NCBI GenBank assembly: GCA_002479405.1 | Contig: DLMX01000059.1 | Location: 6,685-21,003, forward strand | Source: Methylophilaceae bacterium UBA7525 | GTDB lineage: Bacteria > Pseudomonadota > Gammaproteobacteria > Burkholderiales > Methylophilaceae | DNA length: 14,319 nucleotides | Direction: 5' to 3' | Part shown: positions 1 through 7,203 of the stretch, piece after piece | Numbering within the stretch: position 1 is the first letter of the stretch | Layout: each line of letters starts with the position of its first letter | Program-made: the position numbers and the translations under genes | The notes under the pieces: generated by a model | Seen by the model: the letters and a program-made list of their open reading frames with translations, nothing else | Told to the model about the DNA's origin: nothing | The model's database searches: none

Positions 1-112
1 GGAAAACGAGAAACTGGATACCATCGTCGGTGTCGGTTCCAAGTCGCGCCTGGCCTGCCAGGCGATTCTCGGCGACGAGGATGTAACGGTGGAAGTGTTG
101 AGTTTTATGTGA
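1..112 (+). CDS. [2Fe-2S] ferredoxin, C-terminal fragment
   Basis: The reading frame entering from the left edge (first full codon at position 2) gives 36 residues ending in a TGA at 110-112. It contains SRLACQ followed by a short hydrophobic strand (DVTVEVLSF). In plant/adrenodoxin-type [2Fe-2S] ferredoxins the Cys of this SRLACQ motif is the last cluster ligand, and the chain ends about 20 residues later, as here. Only the tail is visible; the other three ligands lie outside the window. Ferredoxins of this type (Shethna II/FdxD-like) are often found in nif regions, which fits the nif genes on the right, but the exact subtype cannot be decided from 36 residues. A strong hairpin follows the stop codon. 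Confidence 0.8.
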   Translation, partial: ENEKLDTIVGVGSKSRLACQAILGDEDVTVEVLSFM

Positions 113-133
113 TCTGTTATTCACTCGAGTCGA

Positions 134-165
134 AACCAAGAGTCTGCAAATGCGGACTCTTGGTT
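134..165. terminator. Strong hairpin after the ferredoxin, probable terminator
   Basis: AACCAAGAGTC (134-144) is perfectly complementary to GACTCTTGGTT (155-165). The stem continues inward through a T-G pair and two G-C pairs (GC 146-147 with GC 152-153), giving about 14 pairs around an AAAT loop. It begins 22 nt after the ferredoxin stop, where a transcript end is expected. There is no clear run of T on either side, so it is not a textbook intrinsic terminator. It may be a 3'-end stabilising or processing structure, or act with Rho. Confidence 0.55.
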
Positions 166-221
166 GAGCTGAAATCGGAAGATTTTTATCTTGTGAGTGC
201 GTATTCTGGCGGACATTCGGA

Positions 222-240
222 TTCAGAATGGAATTCTGAA
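222..240. promoter_or_regulatory. Inverted repeat just upstream of the TPR regulator start
   Basis: TTCAGAAT (222-229) and ATTCTGAA (233-240) form a perfect 8-bp inverted repeat with a 3-nt spacer. A further ATTCTG at 203-208 can pair with the same left arm. The repeat ends 11 nt before the TTG at 252, so it covers the region that would hold the ribosome-binding site of that start. It could be an operator, possibly autoregulatory, or an RNA hairpin affecting translation. This rests on symmetry and position only. Confidence 0.3.
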
Positions 241-251
241 GAAATTTACTC

Positions 252-1889
252 TTGAACCATATTTGCAGTAATATTCAAGAGCTTTCAGTTAAAAATGATA
301 AAAGCATGAACATGGAAAGCTCTGACCCGAATAAGGAAAAGGAAAGGCAACTTAACCTTTGTCTGGAAAAAATCCTTTCAAGCCCTATCTTTGCACATGC
401 CGAAAGATCACAGCGTTTTTTGCGATACATAGTTTCAGAAACCTTGGCCGGGAGAGCTGAAAAGCTTAAAGGCTATACCATAGGATTGGAAGTGTTCGAC
501 CGTGATCCATCCTTTGATCCTGCGTTGGATGCCATTGTCCGTGTCGAGGCTGCGAGGTTACGTGGAAAGTTGCGGGAATACTATGAGCTTGAGGGCAATG
601 GTGATCCAATCCGGTTCAACTTGCCCAAAGGTAATTATGCCATTCATATTGATGTGTTTGAAAACGGGTCGCCTCAAGCTAATGGTGGCATTGCCTCAAG
701 CATTCCTCAGCCCTTAGAGGATAAGCCGTCACTCGCAGTGCTGTCATTCATCAACATGAGCAGCGACCCTGAGCAAGAGTATTTTGCCGACGGGTTTACG
801 GATTGCCTTATTACCGAAATATCCAGACTATCAGGTCTTTTTGTCATTTCCCGTCAATCTTCATTTATCTATAAAAAATCCAGCTTGCGTGCAGAAGAGA
901 TCGGCCTGGAACTCGGGGTCAGATATTTGCTGGAAGGCAGCGTCCAGCGTGCAGGGGGATGGGTACGTATTACTGCTCAACTGATTGATACGGTCTCGGG
1001 TGTGCACCTCTGGGCAGAGCGATACGATCGCGAATTGAAGGATATTTTTGCCTTGCAGGATGATGTTATCCGGCACATTGTCGCAGGGTTACAGATTAAG
1101 CTCACTGGCGCTGAGGCCGATCGCTTCGGCTATGAGGGCACGAGCAGTCTCGAGGCACATGATGAGCTGTTACGAGGAATGGAGCGTTTTTGGCTCTATA
1201 CACCGGAAACCACGGAGCAGGCAAAAGTACATTTTTACAAGGCGGTCCAGCTTGATCCAGGCTATGCTGCTGCCCAAGCCTGGCTTGCCCGAAGCCTGGT
1301 TTTCCAATGGATATTCTTTTGGGATTTGCGAGAGCAAGCCCTGGAGGAGGCGTTGCGACATGCCCAAACAGCGATAAATCTGGATCCCGAGTACTCTCAA
1401 GGCTATGCTGTACTTTGTTGGGTGCAATGCTGGCGTAGACAGGGGGATGCTTCAATTGCCGCTGGTCGACGAGCGGTTGCATTGGATCCCAACAATGCCG
1501 ATGCACATCTTTTTCTGGCAATGATTTTCGTGGCGACTTGGCAGGGGGAGGAAGCGCTGCGCTATATCAAGAAGGGCATGCGCCTCAATCCGCATCCTTC
1601 TACGCTAAATCAACTAGCCCTTGGATTATCTTATTTCGTATTGGAGAGGTATGATGAGGCAATTGCAGCCTTCAGTTATGGTGTTGAGCTGAGGGACGAA
1701 TTTACTCCCAACCGTATCTGGCTTTGTATATGCCACATTTTGCTTGGTCAAGAGGAAAAGGCACGTCTTCAACGTGAGGCGGTGCTGGCTCTCAATAACG
1801 GCCAATATCCGGCAGTACAGATTATTTGGTTGGATGAGGCAGTGCGCACCCGAGCACGTGGCCTTTTGCAACGTGCCGGACTGGCTTAA
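252..1889 (+). CDS. TolB-like domain and TPR regulatory-type protein
   Basis: A 545-residue protein in three parts. Residues about 37-133 are the N-terminal domain often found before TolB-like or cyclase modules (RFLRYIV, GYTIGLEVFDRDPSFDP, IVRVEAARLR, LPKGNY). Residues about 158-285 are a TolB/FlgO-like domain (LAVLSFINMSSDPEQEYFADG, LGVRYLLEGSV, HLWAERYDR). Residues about 300-545 are TPR-like helices with repeated A-x-x-LDP turns. No cyclase, kinase or clear transmembrane segment is visible, although relatives are often annotated as adenylate cyclase. The role is probably regulatory or scaffolding; ligand and target are unknown. The start is uncertain: TTG at 252 has a weak GAAG upstream, while ATG at 306 or 312 would give 527 or 525 residues and keep every domain. 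The gene converges on the methyltransferase with 16 bp between and uses lower-GC codons than the nif genes. Confidence 0.75.
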   Translation: MNHICSNIQELSVKNDKSMNMESSDPNKEKERQLNLCLEKILSSPIFAHAERSQRFLRYIVSETLAGRAEKLKGYTIGLEVFDRDPSFDPALDAIVRVEAARLRGKLREYYELEGNGDPIRFNLPKGNYAIHIDVFENGSPQANGGIASSIPQPLEDKPSLAVLSFINMSSDPEQEYFADGFTDCLITEISRLSGLFVISRQSSFIYKKSSLRAEEIGLELGVRYLLEGSVQRAGGWVRITAQLIDTVSGVHLWAERYDRELKDIFALQDDVIRHIVAGLQIKLTGAEADRFGYEGTSSLEAHDELLRGMERFWLYTPETTEQAKVHFYKAVQLDPGYAAAQAWLARSLVFQWIFFWDLREQALEEALRHAQTAINLDPEYSQGYAVLCWVQCWRRQGDASIAAGRRAVALDPNNADAHLFLAMIFVATWQGEEALRYIKKGMRLNPHPSTLNQLALGLSYFVLERYDEAIAAFSYGVELRDEFTPNRIWLCICHILLGQEEKARLQREAVLALNNGQYPAVQIIWLDEAVRTRARGLLQRAGLA

Positions 1890-1905
1890 TCTCCGTCACT
1901 TTTTA

Positions 1906-2751
1906 TCAAACAGGTAACTTTGACCATGCTCCGATAAGTGATGGCAAGATCAGGATGCCTCCACTCAGCAACATCTCCTGTTTCAACCGTGTAGCCAGTG
2001 TCTCGATTTGTACTGTTTCAGTGGTAGCCGTTCCATTACGCTCCATTATCGGCAACAAACTGGTGGCGATATCTGTCAGGTATTCGAGCACTTGACAATC
2101 CAGTGCGCCCCCCAGTTTTGCCTGCAGCTGCATCTGTGGAGGCGTAAGCCCGGCCTCTATGAATGTCTTGTGTAGTCTTGCCCCCATCTGAATGTCTACT
2201 TTGGCATGCAGAAAGGTTTCCTGAATCCAGGCGCCACATTGTTTCAGGAGGGGTGTTGCCGGCTCTGGCCTGGCGGCGCTTATATCCATTTCCTGAAATG
2301 CAACGATGCCACCGCGACGTATATGTTGTGACAGTTGCTTCAGAATGTGTGACGGATTCTGCAGGAACATCAGAACAAAACGTCCGATCAATGCATCATA
2401 AGTATTGATGCACTCAAGATCAGCCAGATCGCCTTGCACAAACTCGACATGATAAAGGTGTTCTGCATTTGCACGGTTGCGCGCAAGAGCGAGTGCTTGC
2501 GGTGACTTATCCAACCCGGTCACAACTCCAGTAGCTCCAACAAGGCGGCCTGCTAGCAAAGAAACGCAGCCAGGGCCACAGCCGACATCCAGCACTCGCA
2601 TGCCTTCACTGATGCCAGCATTTCGGAGGAATGACTCGGTCAAGTCCGCATACAGAGCTGACTGTCGAATCAGGCGCTGCAATTCGTGTGCTGAGTCGCC
2701 CAGCACATAGTCAGTATGATGCGAATCACTCCGCATCATTTCTGCATTCAT
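1906..2751 (-). CDS. Class I SAM-dependent methyltransferase
   Basis: A 281-residue protein with a Rossmann-type SAM-binding core: motif I VLDVGCGPG at 53-61, an acidic motif II GLDKS at 79-83 and FVQGDLADL at about 104-112, followed by the post-motif GRFVLMFLQNP. This matches UbiE/Methyltransf_25-like small-molecule methyltransferases. The C-terminal ~120 residues are helical and not distinctive, so the substrate cannot be named. Its ATG overlaps the xdhC stop in an ATGA (2748-2751), which argues for translational coupling and a shared transcript with the iorAB-xdhC genes. A methyltransferase is not a standard part of molybdenum-hydroxylase maturation, so its job here is open. It may act on the enzyme's substrate or product, or simply ride in the operon. 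Confidence 0.85.
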   Translation of the reverse strand: MNAEMMRSDSHHTDYVLGDSAHELQRLIRQSALYADLTESFLRNAGISEGMRVLDVGCGPGCVSLLAGRLVGATGVVTGLDKSPQALALARNRANAEHLYHVEFVQGDLADLECINTYDALIGRFVLMFLQNPSHILKQLSQHIRRGGIVAFQEMDISAARPEPATPLLKQCGAWIQETFLHAKVDIQMGARLHKTFIEAGLTPPQMQLQAKLGGALDCQVLEYLTDIATSLLPIMERNGTATTETVQIETLATRLKQEMLLSGGILILPSLIGAWSKLPV

Positions 2752-3737
2752 GCTACCGACACCACAACTTGTGGTATCTCGGTCGGATTTTTATTGAGAG
2801 TGCCGCGTTTGATCGCTGTCAATTCTGCGAGAATGGAAACAGCAATCTCTGGTGGAGTCTTGCTGCCGATAGGAATTCCCACCGGGCCGTGCAGCTTGGC
2901 GATTTGACTATCGCCGATGTCGAACATTGCCATTCGCTCCCGACGTTTTTCGGTATTTCTTTGTGAGCCGATGGCACCTACATAGAACGCATCCGAGATC
3001 AAAGCCTCAAGCAGTGCCATGTCATCCAGTTTGGGGTCATGTGAGAGGCAGATTATTGCTGTGCGTTTATCCGGTAGTATTTCCCGGACGACGTCATCTG
3101 GCATGCCTTGCAGGATGACGACATCCGGAACATTCCACGCTGGCAGATACTCCTCCCGTGGGTCACATACTGTCACTTGATAATCGAGTGCAATCGCCAT
3201 TTCAGCCAGATAATGCGATACCTGCCCGGCCCCAATAATCAACAATCGCCAGCGCGGCCCCAGAACCGTTATCAGCTCATTTCCATCGAAGAACAGTTCC
3301 TGGTCCTGGTGCGCGGGCTGGATTCTCACGAGGCCATTCTGCAGGTTCAAGTTGCGAGAAATGATTTGTCTCTGTGCGATGGCTTCGAGTACAGGATGCA
3401 GGCTCTTGGCATGATTCAAAGGCTCAATCACAAGTTGTAGTGTTCCGCCGCATGGTAGACCGAGTCGTCGGCTGTCTTCCTGAGTCACGCCATAACTCAG
3501 AACTTGTGGAAGATTGCGTGCAAGGCCTCCGCCACAGGCGCGCTCCAGAAGATCTTCTTCCACACAACCGCCTGACACGGATCCTATTAAGGCTCCATCT
3601 AGCCGGATGCCCAGCATCGAACCTACTGGGCGAGGTGAAGAGCCCCAGGTTTTTACGACAGTGACCAACCAGACGTGATGACCTTCATCCAGCCAGTTAG
3701 CAATACCTTGCAGAACTTCCTGATCCATGGATTGCAT
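2748..3737 (-). CDS. xdhC: XdhC/CoxI family molybdoenzyme maturation factor
   Basis: A 329-residue protein with both halves of the XdhC family. The N-terminal XdhC/CoxI domain has TWGSSPRPVGSMLGI at 30-44, SGGCVEEDL at 55-63 and LPCGGT at 94-99. The C-terminal Rossmann-like domain has LLIIGAGQVSHYLAEM at 165-180, VGAIGSQRNTEKRRERM at 253-269 and GPVGIPIGSKTPPEIAVSIL at 284-303. Family members bind the molybdenum cofactor, help sulfurate it and hand it to xanthine-dehydrogenase-type apoenzymes. Here the client is almost certainly the IorB-like subunit encoded 13 bp upstream. ATG 3737 is preferred over ATG 3728 because GGAG lies 8 nt before it. The conserved Cys residues (58 and 96) are present. 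Confidence 0.9.
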   Translation of the reverse strand: MQSMDQEVLQGIANWLDEGHHVWLVTVVKTWGSSPRPVGSMLGIRLDGALIGSVSGGCVEEDLLERACGGGLARNLPQVLSYGVTQEDSRRLGLPCGGTLQLVIEPLNHAKSLHPVLEAIAQRQIISRNLNLQNGLVRIQPAHQDQELFFDGNELITVLGPRWRLLIIGAGQVSHYLAEMAIALDYQVTVCDPREEYLPAWNVPDVVILQGMPDDVVREILPDKRTAIICLSHDPKLDDMALLEALISDAFYVGAIGSQRNTEKRRERMAMFDIGDSQIAKLHGPVGIPIGSKTPPEIAVSILAELTAIKRGTLNKNPTEIPQVVVSVA

Positions 3738-3750
3738 GGCTAGACTCCGA

Positions 3751-5946
3751 TCATGTCTGCCTTAGATCATGCTGACTGATAGGCAATGAACGTATACGTT
3801 TTCCGGTGGCGCTGAAAATGGCATTGCAGACAGCCGGCGCAATGGGCGGCACGCCAGGTTCGCCTACGCCTGTCGGAGCTTTGCTGCTGGGTACAATATG
3901 TACGGACACCTGTGGCATTTCATTGATCCTCAACGGCGCATAGTCATGAAAATTTGATTGCTCTACCTTGCCTTTATTTAACGTAATGGCACCTCTGAGT
4001 GCCGCTGACAGACCGAATCCGATGCCGCCATGCATCTGTTCTTCGATAATTCCTGGATTGATCGCCATTCCGCAATCTACTACGCAAGTTACCCGATCAA
4101 TCTTGAGTTGGCCGTTTTGTGTAACTGTTACCTCTGCTACTTGTGCAACGTAGGTGTTGAAGGACTTATGCACTGCGATGCCACGGCCTTGGCCTTTGGC
4201 CAGTGGCTTACCCCATCTGCCTTTTTCTGCAGCCAGATTCAGCACGTTCAACAACCTGGGCTCATCAGCTAGCAACTGTTGCCTGAACTCTACAGGATCT
4301 TTTTTTACTGCGGCAGCCAATTCATCGATGAAGGTTTCAATCGAAAAAGCCGTGTGTGTATGGCCTACCGAACGCCACCACAGCACTGGCACGCCGATCT
4401 TTGGTGTATGCAAGTCAAGATGGATGTTGGGAATGTGATAAGGCATGTCACGCGCGCCTTCGACAGACATTGGATCAATGCCTTTCTGGATCAGGACTGG
4501 TTCAAGTGGCGTGTCGGCAAGTATCGATTGCCCGACGATACGATGTCGCCACGCGATCAGCTTACCCTGATCATCGAGGCCTGCCTCCAGCGTGTGATAG
4601 TTGAGGGGACGATAGTAACCGGCGCGCATGTCATCTTCACGCGTCCATAAGAGTTTGATCGGTACACGACCGGCTATGGCCTTGATGATGTAAGCCGCTT
4701 CGGACTGGTAATCTGCTCGAGGATTCGCGCGTCGACCAAAGCTGCCTCCGGCATAGAGCATATTGATTTTTACCTGATTGAATTTAACGCCCAGGACATT
4801 TGAAACCTTGAGTTGCGTCATTGTCTGGAATTGCTCGCCATTCCAAAGTTCCCCTGTGCCACTTTTCAGTGCCATGGTACAGCCCAGTGGTTCCATGGCA
4901 GCGTGGGCGAGATAGGGAAACTCAAACGAAGCACTAAGTTTTTGTGCTGCGTCCGTCATCGCTTGTTCGCAGTCTCCTTCAATACGTACAGGCAGCCCGG
5001 GAGTGTTTGCGATTTCCCGGTATTGCTGCATGATTTCTTCCGATCCTAGTTTATTTGCCTCGGATTCATCCCATTCAATTTCCAGTGCATCGCGTCCCAG
5101 CTTTGCTGGCCAGAAGCCATTTGCAAGCACTGCCAATCCGCTGGGAATCTGCAACACATCTACTACTCCCGGAATGGTTTTTGCCTTGCTTGCATCGAAC
5201 GCCTTGACCTTGGCACCGAACAACGGAGGGTGTGCCACGAGGGCAGTCAACAGACCAGGCTGCTGCACATCCGCCGTGTATGTTGCCGTGCCATTGAGCT
5301 TTTCCAGCGTATCCTTGCGTTCGGTATTTTTGCCGATTAATTGGAAATCTTTGGCCTCTTTGAGCGTGACCATAGCGGGAATAGGCTGTTTTGAGGCGGC
5401 GACAACCAAATCGCCGAAACTTGCTCGACGGTTGCTACCAAGATGCTGCACGACTCCTTTATTTACACTGATTTCATTCTCCGGCACTTGCCATTGCACA
5501 GCTGCTGCCGCAACCAGCATTGCTCGTGCAGTGGCGCCGGCTTTGCGCATTTGCTCAAACGAATTGGCAATGGATGTGCTTTGGCCTGTACCCTGTGCCG
5601 GACCCCAGGCAAGGTTGTTGTACAGACTGCCGTTGGCGGGCGCACCCTCCACCCTGATTAACGACCAATCCGCGTCTAGCTCATCAGCAATCAATGTCGA
5701 TAGACCTGTGTACGTGCCTTGGCCCATTTCAAGATGCTTGACGATAACAGTCACGCTGTTGTCCTGTGCGATACGCAAGAAGGCATTAGGTTCGAATGCG
5801 GTGATGGGTGTGGTATCAGGTGCTGCACCTGCAGTCACGGATTTAGCAAGACCTGATGGAAAATAAAACGCCAGTGTCAGCCCTGCCCCTAACGCCGCTC
5901 CCGACTTCATAAATTCACGGCGCGATATATTTATTCCAGTATGCAT
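3751..5946 (-). CDS. iorB: Molybdopterin-binding large subunit, IorB/aldehyde-oxidase type, Tat-exported
   Basis: A 731-residue xanthine-oxidase-family molybdenum subunit of the isoquinoline-1-oxidoreductase beta type. It begins with a Tat signal (SRREFMKSGA at 8-17, then a hydrophobic stretch and a SGLAKS end), so it is probably folded with its cofactor before export to the periplasm. Molybdopterin-binding segments include MGQGTYTGLSTLIADELDAD near residue 75, SFGRRANPRADY, WWRSVGHTHTAF and QMHGGIGFGL. GVGEPG near the C-terminus places the expected catalytic Glu at 696. Members hydroxylate N-heterocycles or oxidise aldehydes; the substrate cannot be read here. The frame stays open upstream to an ATG at 6045, but 5946 is chosen because it lies 1 nt after the iorA stop, is preceded by a GG-rich ribosome site, and puts the Tat motif at the N-terminus. 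Confidence 0.9.
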   Translation of the reverse strand: MHTGINISRREFMKSGAALGAGLTLAFYFPSGLAKSVTAGAAPDTTPITAFEPNAFLRIAQDNSVTVIVKHLEMGQGTYTGLSTLIADELDADWSLIRVEGAPANGSLYNNLAWGPAQGTGQSTSIANSFEQMRKAGATARAMLVAAAAVQWQVPENEISVNKGVVQHLGSNRRASFGDLVVAASKQPIPAMVTLKEAKDFQLIGKNTERKDTLEKLNGTATYTADVQQPGLLTALVAHPPLFGAKVKAFDASKAKTIPGVVDVLQIPSGLAVLANGFWPAKLGRDALEIEWDESEANKLGSEEIMQQYREIANTPGLPVRIEGDCEQAMTDAAQKLSASFEFPYLAHAAMEPLGCTMALKSGTGELWNGEQFQTMTQLKVSNVLGVKFNQVKINMLYAGGSFGRRANPRADYQSEAAYIIKAIAGRVPIKLLWTREDDMRAGYYRPLNYHTLEAGLDDQGKLIAWRHRIVGQSILADTPLEPVLIQKGIDPMSVEGARDMPYHIPNIHLDLHTPKIGVPVLWWRSVGHTHTAFSIETFIDELAAAVKKDPVEFRQQLLADEPRLLNVLNLAAEKGRWGKPLAKGQGRGIAVHKSFNTYVAQVAEVTVTQNGQLKIDRVTCVVDCGMAINPGIIEEQMHGGIGFGLSAALRGAITLNKGKVEQSNFHDYAPLRINEMPQVSVHIVPSSKAPTGVGEPGVPPIAPAVCNAIFSATGKRIRSLPISQHDLRQT

Positions 5947-5947
5947 A

Positions 5948-6400
5948 TCATCCCGCCTTTGCCGCACGGTGGATAGCGGCGCGTATTTGTGAATAGCTGG
6001 CGCAGCGGCAGATATTGCCGGACATCGCAAGATCGATATCCGCATCGGTTGGATGAGGTCTCTTCGCTAGAAGTGCAACGGCAGACATGATCTGCCCTGA
6101 CTGGCAATAGCCACATTGTGATACCTGTACCGCAGCCCATGCCTTTTGAACTGGATGATCGCTATTTTGCGACAGCCCTTCGATAGTGGTGATTTTTTTG
6201 CCCGCGAGCGAGGATACTGGAATCACGCATGAGCGCACTGCTTCTCCGTCGATATGTACTGTACATGCGCCGCACAATGCCATACCGCAACCGTATTTGG
6301 TGCCGGTCAGCCCCAAGTCGTCGCGTAAAACCCATAACAGCGGCGTGTCAGGACTGGCCTTCACCACCTGCTTCTCTCCATTTACCAGCAGCGTGATCAT
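5948..6400 (-). CDS. iorA: [2Fe-2S] small subunit of the molybdenum hydroxylase, IorA type
   Basis: A 150-residue protein carrying the two [2Fe-2S] clusters of xanthine-oxidase-family enzymes. The plant-type N-terminal cluster has Cys38, Cys43, Cys46 and Cys58. The C-terminal helical cluster has Cys96, Cys99, Cys131 and Cys133 (CGYCQSGQ and CRC). All eight ligands are present and the length is normal for IorA-like subunits. It passes electrons from the Mo site in IorB to an outside acceptor. It has no signal peptide of its own, so it would be carried through the Tat system as a complex with IorB. The ATG at 6400 has GAGGA about 10 nt upstream. Its stop lies 1 nt before iorB, and the unknown exported protein ends 43 bp upstream with no visible terminator between. 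Confidence 0.92.
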   Translation of the reverse strand: MITLLVNGEKQVVKASPDTPLLWVLRDDLGLTGTKYGCGMALCGACTVHIDGEAVRSCVIPVSSLAGKKITTIEGLSQNSDHPVQKAWAAVQVSQCGYCQSGQIMSAVALLAKRPHPTDADIDLAMSGNICRCASYSQIRAAIHRAAKAG

Positions 6401-6443
6401 TTTTGGTTATCCTCAAATGCAGTAGAGGTCGCAACTGGACGAT

Positions 6444-6956
6444 TTATTTGAACTGGGTGAGTTCCCATTCGCTAACGTATTCGGTCGGCGATGTGAACAT
6501 CACCTTGAATGTGCCGAAGGGGTGCATGGTTCCATACAAGTTGGTGCCATACACGCCATCGAATGTCCCAACGATTGTGGTAATTGGAGTCTTGCCATCC
6601 TCTGCCATGACCGTTGTTACATTTCCATCCAGGCGGTTGGTGACCTTTTCCCCATCCTTGGAAAATGTGATGTAACCACGATAACTGCCATTGCCGTTGG
6701 CCAAGTCGGCGAAGTCCTGGATTAGAACTTCGCCGCCATCGAAGTAACCGTTCTTGCCGGTGCTTGTATTGGTCCCGGTGCTACTGCCCATTACTATGAC
6801 GAGGTTTCCCCCCTCCGCTATTGGCAAGATGTCTTGCTTGACGATGGAACCTTTGAAAGTACCTGCGTAATCAGCCGCATTTGCATTGATGACTCCGCCA
6901 AGTAATAAGCTTGAGCCGATTAAGGCGGTGTAAGTGATGTGTTGAAGTGTGTTCAT
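6444..6956 (-). CDS. Small exported protein of unknown function heading the molybdoenzyme operon
   Basis: A 170-residue protein I do not recognise. The first 27 residues look like a Sec signal peptide with a hydrophobic core (ALIGSSLLLGGV) and an ANA/AD cleavage site, leaving about 143 mature residues with no cysteine. The mature part is rich in Gly, Thr and alternating hydrophobic residues (YRGYITF, TIVGTFDGVYGTNLYG, SEWELTQF), suggesting a small beta-barrel or beta-sandwich; no enzyme motif is visible. ATG 6956 is chosen over an upstream in-frame ATG at 6998 because GGAGG lies 8 nt before it and the signal peptide then begins at residue 1. It lies 43 bp ahead of iorA on the same strand, so a shared transcript and compartment with the IorAB-like enzyme are likely. 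It has no CxxCH motif, so it is not the cytochrome c partner some of these enzymes use. Confidence 0.7.
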   Translation of the reverse strand: MNTLQHITYTALIGSSLLLGGVINANAADYAGTFKGSIVKQDILPIAEGGNLVIVMGSSTGTNTSTGKNGYFDGGEVLIQDFADLANGNGSYRGYITFSKDGEKVTNRLDGNVTTVMAEDGKTPITTIVGTFDGVYGTNLYGTMHPFGTFKVMFTSPTEYVSEWELTQFK

Positions 6957-7153
6957 CGCAGTGTCCTCCAGTTCGAAATGCTCTGTATTTAGTTGCATTC
7001 AAGAAATCTTCGCAGGGAGGGTCTGTACTGCTGATCAGACTCGCCATACGATGGAGGTACTGTGAACCAAGGAAGGTATTTAATGTAGTTTTAAACTGTT
7101 AGAAACATCACAGAACGGAGTTGATCGGATGATTGCATCCATCTCCGGTTCAG

Positions 7154-7181
7154 AAATCGGACATTGAGTAATAGCCGATTT
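7154..7181. terminator. Hairpin past the rhodanese-ankyrin gene, possible terminator
   Basis: AAATCGG (7154-7160) pairs with CCGATTT (7175-7181) around a 14-nt loop. Read on the plus strand it is followed by a run of T (7179-7184). Read on the minus strand it lies 23 nt beyond the rhodanese-ankyrin stop and ends in ATTTC, only a short U tract. No plus-strand gene ends nearby, so if functional it most plausibly ends the minus-strand nif transcript. The loop is long and the stem short, so confidence is modest. Confidence 0.35.
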
Positions 7182-7203
7182 TTTGCGATTGCAGTCCCTG
7201 AGC

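Noticed and set aside
252..1889. Adenylate cyclase annotation for the TPR protein
   Set aside because: No class III cyclase catalytic domain is present; only the flanking domains shared with some cyclases are.
5003..5866. A 287-codon plus-strand open frame inside the iorB region
   Set aside because: It is Ser/Ala-rich and antisense to iorB, whose motifs continue through the whole stretch.
5947..6045. A longer iorB starting at ATG 6045
   Set aside because: It would overlap iorA by almost 100 nt and bury the Tat signal at residue 41; the ATG at 5946 right after the iorA stop fits better.
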